From positions 186,001 through 250,000 of the forward strand of contig NZ_JAGYPD010000007.1 in the NCBI RefSeq assembly GCF_018343515.1: a DNA stretch of 64,000 bases. The letters are read 5' to 3'. This document shows positions 42,355 to 52,286 of the stretch, one piece after another (position 1 is the stretch's first letter; every line of letters begins with the position of its first letter). The notes under the pieces are model-generated. The model did not search any database. It was not told the DNA's origin and saw only the letters and a program-made list of their open reading frames with translations. The DNA comes from Bacillus sp. FJAT-50079 (lineage in GTDB: Bacteria > Bacillota > Bacilli > Bacillales > Bacillaceae_C). A program made the translations under genes and the position numbers.

Positions 42355-42582
42355 ATGGCAATTATCATTAATATTGATGTAATGTTGGCGAAAAGGAAAA
42401 TGAGTGTAACAGAGCTTTCAGAAAGAGTTGGAATTACGATGGCTAATCTCTCCATTTTGAAAAACGGTAAGGCTAAGGCGATTCGGTTATCAACTTTAGA
42501 TGCGATTTGTAAAGCTTTAGACTGTCAGCCTGGGGATATTTTAGAATATAGAAGCAATGAGGGCAATGAAGAAGATAAGTAA
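42355..42582 (+). CDS. XRE/Cro-type small transcriptional regulator
   Basis: 75 residues, one helix-turn-helix domain: MSVTELSERVGITMANLSILKNGKAKAIRLSTLDAICKALDCQPGDILEY. GAGGTGTATACA overlaps the DUF2975 stop codon and precedes ATG 42355. Similar to YozG. Usually acts with its DUF2975 partner gene; targets unknown. Confidence 0.87.
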   Translation: MAIIINIDVMLAKRKMSVTELSERVGITMANLSILKNGKAKAIRLSTLDAICKALDCQPGDILEYRSNEGNEEDK

Positions 42583-42613
42583 AAATGTAACTAAGTCTTG
42601 ATCGTAAATCGCT

Positions 42614-42650
42614 TAAAAATAGCAGCTGAGTCATTCAGTTGCTATTTTTA
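42614..42650 (+). terminator. Terminator after the XRE gene
   Basis: AAAAATAGCAGCTGA pairs with TCAGTTGCTATTTTT (one G-U) around GTCAT. Confidence 0.85.
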
Positions 42651-42728
42651 ATAGAAACCTATTTGCCTGAACAAGTAGTAGGTTAGATCGGTTATCTTTG
42701 CTACTATACAAGTAGGGGAGTGATCGTT

Positions 42729-44201
42729 ATGAAGCTTTTCTTATTGGCAAAAGACGCACTAGAGACACAAGGAATACGCTGGATGCTAGAATCCCATTTT
42801 ACGGGCATTGAATTGTCTGTTTACAATTCTTTTGCAGACGTTATAAATGATATTCAGCATAAGGGGAAACCTGACCTGGCCATTATCGATATGGATAAAT
42901 GGCAAGAGGAAGAGAGCTCCATTGAAAAGTTTTTACAAAAACAATCGATTCATTGGTTAGGCCTATCATCAGAACGTATTTTTCAGACAGCCTACCGCGG
43001 CTTGCGTTTTCGTGCGCAAGATGTGTTATTTCGTCCGTTATCACCTGTTGAATTGATGAAACAAATTCAGCAGCTTAGATTTCAATTACGTAATGAACGT
43101 AATCAAAGTGCTAGAAAAGAAAAAAAGGAAACTTCCTCTTATCAAATCGATTACGCCGATTTTTTCTTAACAGAACGAGTGCTTGAGCAGCCAGTGATGA
43201 TGTCTGCTTTTTTAACGCCAAACGGACATACACTGCCGCTTTTATACGATACGTTACAACACTATCCATTTTCAGGAGAAAGTCAGTTTTTCGCTTTTTC
43301 GTCATACATCCTATGCGTACATGAAGCACAAGATGATCGTATATTAAAAGGAGAATTTCATGCTTTTCTTTCACATTGGAAGGAAAGATTTGCAGACCCG
43401 CTCGCAATCATCGTAAACGATACAACAGAGCCGCAAGTATTAAAGGGGCTCTATCAAAAATCGAAGCAGCTGACAGAGCTCGTTTTTTTTGAAGGGTACG
43501 ATATTATTATATTGGCAAACAAGCTTGATAAATGGCGGGAGCTTGATCCCTTTTTAACACCTGTGGAACAAAGAGAATGGATTGAAATGCTAGAGAAGAG
43601 AGACACAAAATCGATTCAAAAATGGGTTGAGCATGAATTTTTAATGTATGAACAGCCGTATCCGGACCCGGAAATGGTCCGTGTTCGTCTTACGAGTGTG
43701 CTTGCGCAAATTCGTCGATATATGAAGTCGTATCAATTACAAAATGAAGAATGGGACAAGGCTTATCATGAGGTTTTTCAGCAAATTGTTCGTCAGCCTG
43801 TTGTCTATCAAATTGTTCAGACATTGCTTGCATTTATTACCAAACTGATGTTAGCTGGGCATCAACTTCTTCAAGGTGGTGCTTATACGCTTGTAGATAA
43901 AACAAAGGCTTTAATCGAATCGAATTACTGGGATGCACAATGGAATTTAGCGGCATGTGCCGAAACAATTGGAATCAACAAAAGTACATTGAGCAGGCGC
44001 TTTGCAGCAGAAGCGGGACAGACATTTCGTGATACCCTTCATCATGTACGCATACGTGAAGCGAAAAGATTATTGAAGGAATCTGATCTTCCCTTAGAGG
44101 AAATTGCTCGTTTAACAGGTTACACCCATCAGACTTATTTTAATGCTAAATTTAAACAGTTGGAAAAATGCACCCCGACCGCTTACCGACTTCAATTATA
44201 G
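42729..44201 (+). CDS. AraC-type regulator with degenerate receiver domain, next to hut genes
   Basis: 490 residues. The N-terminal 115 resemble a response-regulator receiver (DLAIIDMDKW carries the acceptor-like Asp), but the acidic pair is incomplete and the conserved Lys is Arg (FRPLSP), so it may not be phosphorylated. A long middle region of about 260 residues is unrecognised, and the C terminus (about 395-490) is a double AraC helix-turn-helix (WNLAACAETIGINKSTLSRRFAAEAGQ, PLEEIARLTGYTHQTYFNAKFKQ). GGGGAGTGAT before ATG 42729. Only 136 bases before hutU in the same direction, it is a good candidate activator of histidine utilisation, replacing HutP. Confidence 0.75.
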   Translation: MKLFLLAKDALETQGIRWMLESHFTGIELSVYNSFADVINDIQHKGKPDLAIIDMDKWQEEESSIEKFLQKQSIHWLGLSSERIFQTAYRGLRFRAQDVLFRPLSPVELMKQIQQLRFQLRNERNQSARKEKKETSSYQIDYADFFLTERVLEQPVMMSAFLTPNGHTLPLLYDTLQHYPFSGESQFFAFSSYILCVHEAQDDRILKGEFHAFLSHWKERFADPLAIIVNDTTEPQVLKGLYQKSKQLTELVFFEGYDIIILANKLDKWRELDPFLTPVEQREWIEMLEKRDTKSIQKWVEHEFLMYEQPYPDPEMVRVRLTSVLAQIRRYMKSYQLQNEEWDKAYHEVFQQIVRQPVVYQIVQTLLAFITKLMLAGHQLLQGGAYTLVDKTKALIESNYWDAQWNLAACAETIGINKSTLSRRFAAEAGQTFRDTLHHVRIREAKRLLKESDLPLEEIARLTGYTHQTYFNAKFKQLEKCTPTAYRLQL

Positions 44202-44225
44202 AAGGGTTGAAATAAATAATAAAAA

Positions 44226-44239
44226 TGTAAGCGTGTGCA
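44226..44239. promoter_or_regulatory. Candidate cre (CcpA) site before hutU
   Basis: TGTAAGCGTGTGCA matches 12 of 14 of TGWAANCGNTNWCA. Carbon repression of hut genes by CcpA is known in Bacillus. Confidence 0.5.
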
Positions 44240-44256
44240 AAACTTAATGCAATCAA

Positions 44257-44281
44257 TTATAAAATAAGCGTTATTTTATAA
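44257..44281. promoter_or_regulatory. Perfect inverted repeat in the hutU upstream region
   Basis: TTATAAAATAA and TTATTTTATAA flank a 3-base centre (GCG); all 11 pairs match. About 57 bases before the hutU start. Candidate operator for the adjacent AraC-type regulator or another hut regulator. Confidence 0.55.
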
Positions 44282-44337
44282 ATGAATAGTTAAATCTTCC
44301 TTGTAAAATGAAAGTATAGACGAGGGAGGTTGTTATA

Positions 44338-46017
44338 TTGGGGGCGATTACAAATGGTAAGATTATTCGCTATCGAGGGACGGAATTGCAAACAAAAGGC
44401 TGGCTTCAAGAAGCTGCACTAAGAATGCTCATGAATAATTTAGATGAAGAGGTAGCGGAACATCCTGAAGATCTTGTTGTTTATGGAGGGATTGGCAAAG
44501 CCGCCCGAAATTGGGATTGTTTCGATGCGATTGTAAAATCATTGAAGGAGTTAGAAAATGACGAAACATTGCTCGTACAATCTGGTAAACCGGTAGCAAT
44601 TTTTAAATCACATCCAGACGCGCCAAGGGTTCTGATTGCCAATTCAAATCTCGTTCCAGCTTACGCAAATTGGGATACTTTCCATGAACTCGATAAAAAA
44701 GGACTAATGATGTACGGACAAATGACAGCGGGAAGCTGGATCTATATTGGATCCCAAGGAATTGTTCAAGGTACGTATGAAACGTTTGCCGAGCTTGCAA
44801 AACAGCATTTCAGTACTACGTTAAGAGGGACAATTACCGTGACGGCAGGCTTAGGAGGCATGGGTGGTGCCCAGCCACTGGCAGTGACGATGAACGGAGG
44901 TGTCTGCATCGCGATTGAGGTAGATGAAACACGGATTGATCGTCGGATTGAAACGCGTTATACGGATGTAAAAGCCACTTCCCTTGATGACGCGATTCGA
45001 CTTGCTCAGGAGGCAAAACAAACGGGGAGAGCATTATCAATCGGTTTATTGGGTAATGCTGCTGATATTTTACCAGAGATGATCGCTCGTCAATTTATTC
45101 CAGATGTGCTGACAGATCAGACTTCGGCGCATGATCCACTAAATGGCTATATTCCATCAAAAATGTCATTAGAGGAAGCAAATCTGCTTCGCCAATCGAA
45201 CCCAAGTGAGTATGTCAAACGATCAAAAGCATCGATGGCACAACATGTTCAAGCGATGCTTGCCATGATGGAAAAAGGAGCCGTCACATTTGATTACGGC
45301 AATAATATCCGACAAGTTGCTAAAGACGAAGGAATTGAAAATGCGTTTGATTTCCCGGGCTTCGTCCCTGCTTATATTCGTCCGCAGTTTTGCGAGGGGA
45401 AAGGACCTTTTCGCTGGGTCGCACTCTCAGGTGATCCCGAGGATATTTATAAAACGGATGAAGTCATATTACGGGAATTTAGTTATAATACGCACCTATG
45501 CAATTGGATTCGAATGGCTCGAGAAAAAATACAGTTCCAAGGGCTGCCTTCTCGTATTTGTTGGCTCGGATATGGTGAACGTGCCCGCTTTGGAAAAATC
45601 ATTAATGATATGGTTGCAAGCGGTGAGCTAAAAGCACCGATCGTCATCGGTCGTGACCATTTAGATTCCGGCTCGGTCGCTTCGCCTAATAGAGAAACGG
45701 AAGCGATGAAGGATGGTTCCGATGTCGTCGCAGACTGGCCGATTCTTAATGCGATGATCAATGCAGTTGGGGGTGCGACATGGGTATCGGTACATCATGG
45801 GGGAGGAGTCGGTATGGGCTATTCCTTACATGCAGGCATGGTCATTGTCGCAGATGGAACGAAGGAAGCGGAAGTGCGGCTGGAGCGTGTGTTAACGACG
45901 GACCCTGGCATGGGCGTAGTAAGGCATGTCGATGCAGGCTATGAATTAGCGAAAAAGACGGCGAGGGAAAAAGGGATCAATATTCCAATGATGAATCAAA
46001 GGAATGATCAAGTATGA
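44338..46017 (+). CDS. hutU: Urocanate hydratase
   Basis: 559 residues; second step of histidine breakdown, adding water to urocanate with tightly bound NAD+. Family blocks: [16 protein letters not shown] (NAD loop), [14 protein letters not shown], the catalytic-region [17 protein letters not shown], and [18 protein letters not shown] with [24 protein letters not shown] 44338 is the start, behind GAGGGAGG. HutI follows with a 4-base overlap. A hutH (histidase) gene is not next to it. Confidence 0.95.
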   Translation: MGAITNGKIIRYRGTELQTKGWLQEAALRMLMNNLDEEVAEHPEDLVVYGGIGKAARNWDCFDAIVKSLKELENDETLLVQSGKPVAIFKSHPDAPRVLIANSNLVPAYANWDTFHELDKKGLMMYGQMTAGSWIYIGSQGIVQGTYETFAELAKQHFSTTLRGTITVTAGLGGMGGAQPLAVTMNGGVCIAIEVDETRIDRRIETRYTDVKATSLDDAIRLAQEAKQTGRALSIGLLGNAADILPEMIARQFIPDVLTDQTSAHDPLNGYIPSKMSLEEANLLRQSNPSEYVKRSKASMAQHVQAMLAMMEKGAVTFDYGNNIRQVAKDEGIENAFDFPGFVPAYIRPQFCEGKGPFRWVALSGDPEDIYKTDEVILREFSYNTHLCNWIRMAREKIQFQGLPSRICWLGYGERARFGKIINDMVASGELKAPIVIGRDHLDSGSVASPNRETEAMKDGSDVVADWPILNAMINAVGGATWVSVHHGGGVGMGYSLHAGMVIVADGTKEAEVRLERVLTTDPGMGVVRHVDAGYELAKKTAREKGINIPMMNQRNDQV

Positions 46018-47273
46018 CAAAACCTATATGGATTAAACATGCAAGCGAGTTAGCGACGTTAGATACAGTTGTGAAAACTGCCCGGACGAGGGAAGCAATG
46101 TCAGATCTCGGGCTAATAAAAGATGGAAGCTTATGGATGGAGAATGGCGTTATTCAGGCAGTCGGTACAACACTTGAATTAGAAAATAAGTACTCGACAC
46201 GCGCGAAGGAAGCAGACATCATTGATGCTTCTGGTCATCTTGTTACACCGGGTTTAGTCGATCCTCATACTCACGTTGTGTACGGTGGAAGCAGGGAAAG
46301 AGAATTTGAAATGCGCCTTGAGGGCGCAACTTACATGGAGATTATGAATGCAGGCGGCGGGATTCATGCAACGACTCGCATGACAAGGGAAGCATCGGAG
46401 GAAGATTTGTTCATGCAAGCTTCGCGTCGTTTAGATTCTTTTTTACAGCATGGGGTAACGACGGTCGAAGGAAAAAGCGGATATGGGATGAATTTAGAAA
46501 CAGAGTTAAAGCAACTTCGTGTCATGAAAAAGCTGCAAGAGAGTCATCCCATTGACCTTGTATCCACTTTTATGGGCGCTCATGCTGTTCCGGCAGAATT
46601 TAAGGGACGGGAAGATGAATACGTTGATTTTTTGATTGAGGAAATGTTGCCAGTCGTTGCTGAAGAAAAGCTGGCCGAGTTTAATGATGTTTTTTGTGAA
46701 AAAGGAGTGTTTACGCCCGAGCAGTCAGAAAGAATTTTAGAAGCGGGTAAGCGGTACGGGTTGATTCCTAAAATTCATGCTGATGAGATTGAGCCGTATG
46801 GCGGAGCGGAACTTTCCGCTAAAATTGGAGCGATTTCAGCAGAGCATTTATTAAAAGCATCCGAAGAGGGCATTCAAGCGATGGCGAAAGCCGGCACAAT
46901 CGCCTGCTTGCTTCCTGCGACAGCACTTTATTTGCGTGAGGAGGCGGCTCGCGGTCGGCGCATGATTGATCAAGGAGTAGCCGTGGCAATTTCCACAGAT
47001 TGCAACCCGGGGTCATCACCGACCACTTCGATGCCGCTTGTGATGAATTTAGCTTGTATATCTATGCGACTCACACCGGCAGAGGCATTAACTGCCGCCA
47101 CTTATAATGCTGCATGTGCAATTAAACGTCAGGATCGCATTGGCTCTCTTGAAGTAGGAAAGCAGGCTGATGTCGTTTTATGGAATAGTAAAAACTATCA
47201 GCAATTACAATATTTATTTGGTGTAAACCATGTGAAATCCGTATGGAAAAAAGGGATTCAGGTGGTGGGATAA
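46014..47273 (+). CDS. hutI: Imidazolonepropionase
   Basis: 419 residues, amidohydrolase fold; opens the imidazolone ring to give N-formimino-L-glutamate. Metal-binding [13 protein letters not shown], then [28 protein letters not shown] and [14 protein letters not shown] 46014 overlaps the hutU stop (ATGA). Full length. HutG begins directly after the stop codon, so the three genes are translated as one unit. Confidence 0.95.
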   Translation: MTKPIWIKHASELATLDTVVKTARTREAMSDLGLIKDGSLWMENGVIQAVGTTLELENKYSTRAKEADIIDASGHLVTPGLVDPHTHVVYGGSREREFEMRLEGATYMEIMNAGGGIHATTRMTREASEEDLFMQASRRLDSFLQHGVTTVEGKSGYGMNLETELKQLRVMKKLQESHPIDLVSTFMGAHAVPAEFKGREDEYVDFLIEEMLPVVAEEKLAEFNDVFCEKGVFTPEQSERILEAGKRYGLIPKIHADEIEPYGGAELSAKIGAISAEHLLKASEEGIQAMAKAGTIACLLPATALYLREEAARGRRMIDQGVAVAISTDCNPGSSPTTSMPLVMNLACISMRLTPAEALTAATYNAACAIKRQDRIGSLEVGKQADVVLWNSKNYQQLQYLFGVNHVKSVWKKGIQVVG

Positions 47274-48245
47274 ATGGAGAATCATTGGCTTAAACCACCT
47301 GAGTGGTCATGGAATCTAGAAGGGGAGCGTGATTTTGTACATCAATGGGTGCGCCCATTTGAAAAGGTAGAAAGACCCGATCTGATTCTATATGGGGCAC
47401 CACTTTCTCGCTCTTCAATCAGTGTATCAGGCGCTTCCTTATATCCAAGCGAATTTCGCCGGATGTGGAAAGGGTTTGCCACATACAATCTCGATGAGGA
47501 TACAGACTTGTCTACTTATCAAGTGGCAGATGCCGGTGATGTTGTCATGCACACGACGGATATTTTGGAATCACATCGGCGGATTGAGGAGGCAACAGCA
47601 TTTCTCGTGAAAAAATTCGCTAGTCATGTCACATGTATGATGGGTGGTGATCATTCAACGACTGCGTGCGCTGTCCGTGGTATTAAACAAATTTTCCGAG
47701 AAGAGACGATTGGTCTTTTACAGCTCGATACACATCTCGATGTTAGGGACCCAGCTGAACTAGGGCCCGCAAATGGGACGCCGATTCGGCAGCTTGTTGA
47801 TGGCGGTATTGTGAAGGGAGAGCATGTGCATAACATTGGTTTACATGGTTATTTTAATGCCAAACCATTAATCGCATATGCGAAAGAACATCGCATCAAT
47901 ATGGTGACATTAAGGCAGGCACGTAAGAAAGGGATCGTTAAAACAGTTAATGATGCGCTTGCCTGTTTAAAAGAGGAAGTCGATCGGATTTATGTAACGG
48001 TCGATATGGATGTGCTCGATATTTCTAGCGCCCCAGGAGTTCCTGCCTCTACTCCGGGTGGAATGACTGCGACTGAGCTATTCGATCTTTTGCTTGAAAT
48101 CGGAAAGCATAAATTTGTCCGGCATATTGATTTCGTTTGTCTTGATCCGACAAAGGATTCAGCTGCTTCTGAAACGGTAAAAATCGGTGTATATGCATGG
48201 TTGCAATTTATCACTGGTCAAGTCGTTCAACAGGCAAAGAAGTAA
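47274..48245 (+). CDS. hutG: Formimidoylglutamase
   Basis: 323 residues, arginase/ureohydrolase family; hydrolyses N-formimino-L-glutamate to glutamate and formamide. The dinuclear manganese site is visible: MMGGDHSTT, LLQLDTHLDVRDP and VTVDMDVLDISSAPGVPASTPGG. The ATG follows the hutI stop codon with no gap. Last gene before a terminator. This shows the formamide route of histidine breakdown, as in Bacillus subtilis. Confidence 0.93.
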   Translation: MENHWLKPPEWSWNLEGERDFVHQWVRPFEKVERPDLILYGAPLSRSSISVSGASLYPSEFRRMWKGFATYNLDEDTDLSTYQVADAGDVVMHTTDILESHRRIEEATAFLVKKFASHVTCMMGGDHSTTACAVRGIKQIFREETIGLLQLDTHLDVRDPAELGPANGTPIRQLVDGGIVKGEHVHNIGLHGYFNAKPLIAYAKEHRINMVTLRQARKKGIVKTVNDALACLKEEVDRIYVTVDMDVLDISSAPGVPASTPGGMTATELFDLLLEIGKHKFVRHIDFVCLDPTKDSAASETVKIGVYAWLQFITGQVVQQAKK

Positions 48246-48288
48246 TAGATGTGTACGACATCCGGATCTTATTATCGTCACAAATAAC

Positions 48289-48322
48289 AAAAACCGGAAG
48301 CTGGTGCTTTCGGTTTTTTAAA
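48289..48322. terminator. Terminator after hutG
   Basis: AAAAACCGGAAG pairs with CTTTCGGTTTTT (one G-U) around CTGGTG; 15 bases before the convergent DUF421 gene, usable from both sides. Confidence 0.8.
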
Positions 48323-48336
48323 ATGTGAAAAATGAT

Positions 48337-49032
48337 TCAGCCTTTTCTATAACATTCTTCATATGTTTTAATATAAAACCCCTTGGCAGAGGACCATTCT
48401 GCAAAAAATATTTCTTCTATATTCGAGTGTCCAGCTTTTTTAAGCTCGTTCTTCAGCCATTCGCTCGTTTTTCCCGCGAAGTGAAGAATTTCTATTTTTA
48501 TTTTACCCTCATCAATAAGGAGAACAGTTGGATCTTCATCCTTCACATGATGCTTAAGCATTTCCGCAGTAGGCGGTTCAGCGCTTATATGTTTCTTTAT
48601 GCTTATATTGCCACCTGGTTCAAGATAAAGATCACGTACTTCCTCCAAGGAAAAAACACCTTGTTGCCGAACCATTGTCCGAAGCTGCTCCATATCTAGG
48701 TGATTCTTCTTCATTGCTTCTAGATCGAGCTGACCGTCCCTTATAATGAGGGACGGTTTACCTTTAAGCAGTGTTTTTATTTTTTCGTTTTTGATTGCGA
48801 CGACTTCGATCATATAAATAAGTACAGCCCAAATAATAAAAGCAAATAGCAACCTTCCAATTGTTGCTTTTGGATCGTATAAGCTTTCCTCTAAAATGCC
48901 GCCTAAAACGAGCGCGTAGACAAAATCAAATGGGGTAAATTGTCCCATCTCCTTTTTCCCGAGCAATCTTGTCACGATAAGGAGAGAAGCAAGACCCAGT
49001 ATTAATTTTATTCCCGTATCGACGTATAACAT
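48337..49032 (-). CDS. DUF421 (YetF-type) membrane protein
   Basis: 231 residues: three N-terminal membrane helices (about 5-22, 37-55, 60-80) and a cytoplasmic region with GKPSLIIRDGQLDLEAMKKNHLDMEQLRTMVRQQG, the DUF421 core, and LEEVRDLYLEPGGNIS. The family has several members per Bacillus genome, some under sporulation or stress control, function unclear. AGGAGGATG precedes ATG 49032. Confidence 0.87.
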   Translation of the reverse strand: MLYVDTGIKLILGLASLLIVTRLLGKKEMGQFTPFDFVYALVLGGILEESLYDPKATIGRLLFAFIIWAVLIYMIEVVAIKNEKIKTLLKGKPSLIIRDGQLDLEAMKKNHLDMEQLRTMVRQQGVFSLEEVRDLYLEPGGNISIKKHISAEPPTAEMLKHHVKDEDPTVLLIDEGKIKIEILHFAGKTSEWLKNELKKAGHSNIEEIFFAEWSSAKGFYIKTYEECYRKG

Positions 49033-49187
49033 ACGACATCCTCCTTCTTAAGATAATTGATATTTACCACAGAAAAGCAATTGCTAAGCCTTTTCTTTTG
49101 CGAATGGGCGGTCACGGCTCAAAGATGTGTGTATGATCAGAAGGCGTGATATGATAATGACAAGATAAAACAAGGGGAGGATTTCCA

Positions 49188-50057
49188 ATGTCCCAATTAA
49201 GTAGAAAAGCGCTGGCGAGCAGACACTTAGAAGAATACGCTCATTTTTTCAGATGCCCGCTATGCCATCAATCGATGTCTTTTGATAATCAATCAATCGT
49301 TTGTAGCGAGGGGCATAGTTATGACTTGGCTAAAAAGGGCTATATACATATGCTGGCACAATCGGTTCAAACGAAATATGATAAAGAATTATTTCAGTCA
49401 CGCAGAAGAATCGCTGAGAGTGGCTTTTTTACTCCGTTAATTGAAGCAATCGGTAATGTGATCAATCAAAGCCAGGAGCAAACACCGATCGCTGTTTTTG
49501 ATGCTGGCTGTGGCGAAGGTTCGCATTTAGCGCAAATTCAAGAATTCGTTTCATTTGATACGATCGGATTTGGGGCAGACATTTCCAAAGAGGGAGTGCA
49601 GCTAGCAGCTAATAATGAATCCAAGAGCATATGGCTTGTCGCTGACCTAGCTAATTGTCCACTTGCGAGTGAAAAATTTCCATATATCCTCAATATTCTA
49701 TCGCCATCTAATTATTCGGAGTTTAGCAGGATGCTAACGGATGACGGATTGTTAATGAAAGTTGTTCCAAATCAAGATTATCTGAAGGAACTGCGTGAGT
49801 TTTTCTATGAAGAGAGAGAAGCGTTTGACAATGAAAAAACAATCGGGCGTTTTGAAGAGAATTTCGACCTTATCAAGATTGAAAATATTAATTATCGTTT
49901 AACTTTACAACAACCGCTCTTGTCTGATTTAGTGAAAATGACCCCTTTATCTTGGTCGGCAAATGAAAAAGAACTAAAAGAAATCCATGCGCGTTCAGGA
50001 ATGGATATTACGGTAGATGTATCCGTGTTGATCGGCAGAAAAAAGTCCAAGAAATAA
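49188..50057 (+). CDS. rlmA: 23S rRNA (guanine-N1)-methyltransferase, RlmA family
   Basis: 289 residues. N-terminal zinc finger (FRCPLCHQSM, VCSEGHSYDLAKKGYIHML) followed by a class I methyltransferase domain with the SAM motif VFDAGCGEGSHLAQI. Members methylate G745 or G748 in 23S rRNA; the II type gives tylosin tolerance in its producers. Which base is modified is not readable. Ribosome site GGGGAGG before ATG 49188. Confidence 0.83.
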   Translation: MSQLSRKALASRHLEEYAHFFRCPLCHQSMSFDNQSIVCSEGHSYDLAKKGYIHMLAQSVQTKYDKELFQSRRRIAESGFFTPLIEAIGNVINQSQEQTPIAVFDAGCGEGSHLAQIQEFVSFDTIGFGADISKEGVQLAANNESKSIWLVADLANCPLASEKFPYILNILSPSNYSEFSRMLTDDGLLMKVVPNQDYLKELREFFYEEREAFDNEKTIGRFEENFDLIKIENINYRLTLQQPLLSDLVKMTPLSWSANEKELKEIHARSGMDITVDVSVLIGRKKSKK

Positions 50058-50121
50058 TTTAAAAATGTAACCTTCTTTCGAAATGTTCCGTCAAACAAGT
50101 AAAGAGATAGGGGGCATTCAA

Positions 50122-51027
50122 ATGAAGAGAAGGATATTGGTACTCTTTTTTTCTGTTCTATTATTGGTTGCATGTAGTGCAAAGCATTCCAATGACAGTA
50201 AGAGTAGTGATTCATCACAAGGTGTAATGGATATTGCGAGAGAATCACAGTCAGATTATGCGGTCGGAGTGGGTGAGAAGGAAGAAATAGCAGTCGCACC
50301 AGATGTACAGATAGATGAAGATACAGCCTCAACTTTAACTTCAGCGGATCGGATGATTATCCATCGAGCATATATGCAAATGAAGGTGAAAAAACTCGAT
50401 CAGGCTCAACAGGCATTCGAAAAAAAGATTCACGAATATGGTGGGTACATTGTTGAGTCAAATGTGTATCGAGAGAGTGATAAAACGATGAGTGGACGGC
50501 TTAGTGTACGAATTCCGGAAAAGCATTTTCAATCCTTTTTAAGCTTTGCGGAAGAAGAAGCAGTCGAAGTCGTAGAACGTAATGTCAGCGGACAGGATGT
50601 CACGGAAGAATATGTAGATTTAGAATCTCGTCTAAAATCGAAGCGTGTAGTCGAGGAACGGTTGCTTGAATTTATGGGTGAAGCAGATAAAACAGAGGAT
50701 TTATTGAAAATCTCTAGTGATTTAGCAAAGGTCCAGGAGGAGATCGAAGTCCTCGTTGGACAGATGAAATACCTCGAGAATCAAACTTCATTTTCAACGA
50801 TTGATATGTATATGATTGAAAATAGTGTTATTGTTCCGGACATCGATAATGATCTTAATACGTGGGAAAAAACAAAGAAACAATTAGCGACGAGTACGAA
50901 CTTTCTACTTGCGAGCGTTTCCGGTTTAGTTGTTTTCTTGATAGGAAACCTGCCAGTCATTTTGATTATCTTACTTCTTGGGGCAGGGGGGTATTTTCTC
51001 GTTAAAAGATCAAGAAAGAAAGAATAG
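50122..51027 (+). CDS. DUF4349 lipoprotein
   Basis: 301 residues. Lipoprotein signal peptide with lipobox LVAC (Cys18), Ser-rich linker, DUF4349 domain at about 75-285 (AYMQMKVKKLDQAQQAFEKKIHEYGGYIVESN; RIPEKHFQSFL; QDVTEEYVDLESRL, predicted coiled coil around 170-235) and a C-terminal membrane helix at about 270-295 with a basic end. Family function unknown, with both lipid and helix anchors. GGGGGCA before ATG 50122; the upstream ORF start at 50083 lacks a ribosome site. Confidence 0.82.
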   Translation: MKRRILVLFFSVLLLVACSAKHSNDSKSSDSSQGVMDIARESQSDYAVGVGEKEEIAVAPDVQIDEDTASTLTSADRMIIHRAYMQMKVKKLDQAQQAFEKKIHEYGGYIVESNVYRESDKTMSGRLSVRIPEKHFQSFLSFAEEEAVEVVERNVSGQDVTEEYVDLESRLKSKRVVEERLLEFMGEADKTEDLLKISSDLAKVQEEIEVLVGQMKYLENQTSFSTIDMYMIENSVIVPDIDNDLNTWEKTKKQLATSTNFLLASVSGLVVFLIGNLPVILIILLLGAGGYFLVKRSRKKE

Positions 51028-51037
51028 AGGGGCTCAT

Positions 51038-51070
51038 AAAAGGCGGGGATTCTTTGATCCACCGCCTTTT
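51038..51070. terminator. Bidirectional terminator
   Basis: AAAAGGCGG pairs with CCGCCTTTT (51062-51070 region) with inner GGAT/ATCC pairing; between two convergent genes. Confidence 0.8.
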
Positions 51071-51071
51071 G

Positions 51072-51884
51072 TTATTGGCTAAGGGTACGCTCCCAATAAA
51101 GATCGACTGGTATGAACAAACCAACCTTTCCATGTAATTCATGTTTTAACGTAGCGAATACAATGCCAATGACTTCTCCATCTTCATTTAAGACAGGGCT
51201 ACCGCTATTTCCTCGATACACAGGTGCTTTCATCATCATAACAGGTTCTTCCCAGCTTGCTAGTTTCAATTCACTGATAAGCGTTCCTTCATTAGCAATA
51301 CCTGTGAAACGCAACGGATTGCCAATGAAATAAATGGGCTCTCCTGCTTCAAAGTCCGGTTGCTTTGCAAGCTGTAAAAAAGGAAGATCGGCAGCGTTCA
51401 CTTTTATGATAGCGAGATCAATGTCTGGATATGCTTGAACAATATCCGCTGTGAAATGGCCGTGATCCGGAAATTCAACTACGACCTTTTTATTTCCTTC
51501 GACGACATGATTATTTGTAAGAATTATCCCGTCAGCCGATATGGAAAAGCCTGTTCCTTTACTATTATTCGTAGCAATGACGACTACGGACTTTTTATAT
51601 AAAGCGATATCTTCCTGTGACGATAATCGAGCAGATGTCTTTAAAAATTCCAATGCTGGAATTGAGTAGATTTCAAAAATCACTACAAACGTATTGATAA
51701 CGAGCACAAAGGACATTAACCATAGTATCCATTTTATAAAAGGTCTTTTTCTGCGAGGATTCATATTCTCTTTGCCTACATTGGAAAGAGCTTCACGTTG
51801 CGCTTCTAATACGAGCTTTTGCAATTCTTCATCATCTATTACATCAATAATATCATCATCGGGTTGTTTTTCATTAGTACTCAT
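51072..51884 (-). CDS. Membrane-anchored trypsin-like serine protease without PDZ domain
   Basis: 270 residues. Acidic cytoplasmic N terminus (1-45), one membrane helix at about 50-72, then an S1C-like protease domain with His126 (LTNNHVVEG), Asp156 (DIDLAIIK) and Ser227 (YRGNSGSPV). It resembles HtrA but stops after the protease domain, so lacks PDZ control. Probable envelope protease; substrate unknown. Start ATG 51884. Confidence 0.82.
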   Translation of the reverse strand: MSTNEKQPDDDIIDVIDDEELQKLVLEAQREALSNVGKENMNPRRKRPFIKWILWLMSFVLVINTFVVIFEIYSIPALEFLKTSARLSSQEDIALYKKSVVVIATNNSKGTGFSISADGIILTNNHVVEGNKKVVVEFPDHGHFTADIVQAYPDIDLAIIKVNAADLPFLQLAKQPDFEAGEPIYFIGNPLRFTGIANEGTLISELKLASWEEPVMMMKAPVYRGNSGSPVLNEDGEVIGIVFATLKHELHGKVGLFIPVDLYWERTLSQ

Positions 51885-52286
51885 ATACTCACGCCCTTAT
51901 GGTAAACATATCTTATTTCATACCATTATACACAATGAAGTTAGGTGACAGATGCAAAGACCTTGAAAGATTGCTAATTAGTAAATAAGGCTAGTAATTG
52001 AGAATGAAAGCGTATTCCATGAGCTTTATTCATCGTTAAATCAATATTTGATCGCACAGTAAAACGTAACAAATAATACATAATTATAATATATACGAAT
52101 GAATTACTGTGTATTCCTTGACAATTAATCTCCTTTATATAATAATAGGTATCGAATTAGAATTATTATAGTTAAGAAATAATAACAAATAGTAATCGAT
52201 TATTTGTTATTGGGGTTTGATTCTACGATTTTAACCTATAATAACTACTATATAGTTCTAAAAAACCATCAGGAGGCTATTTTACT
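51885..52286. promoter_or_regulatory. ahpC upstream region with PerR-like box, promoter and inverted repeat
   Basis: Promoter TTGACA 52118-52123 and AATAAT 52141-52146 (spacer 17; an overlapping TATAAT is only 14 bases away). TTAGAATTATTATAG at 52157-52171 agrees with 13 of 15 positions of the PerR box, just past the start site. AATAACAAATA (52181-52191) and TATTTGTTATT (52201-52211) form a perfect inverted repeat in the leader. The first 200 bases show nothing recognisable. Confidence 0.65.
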
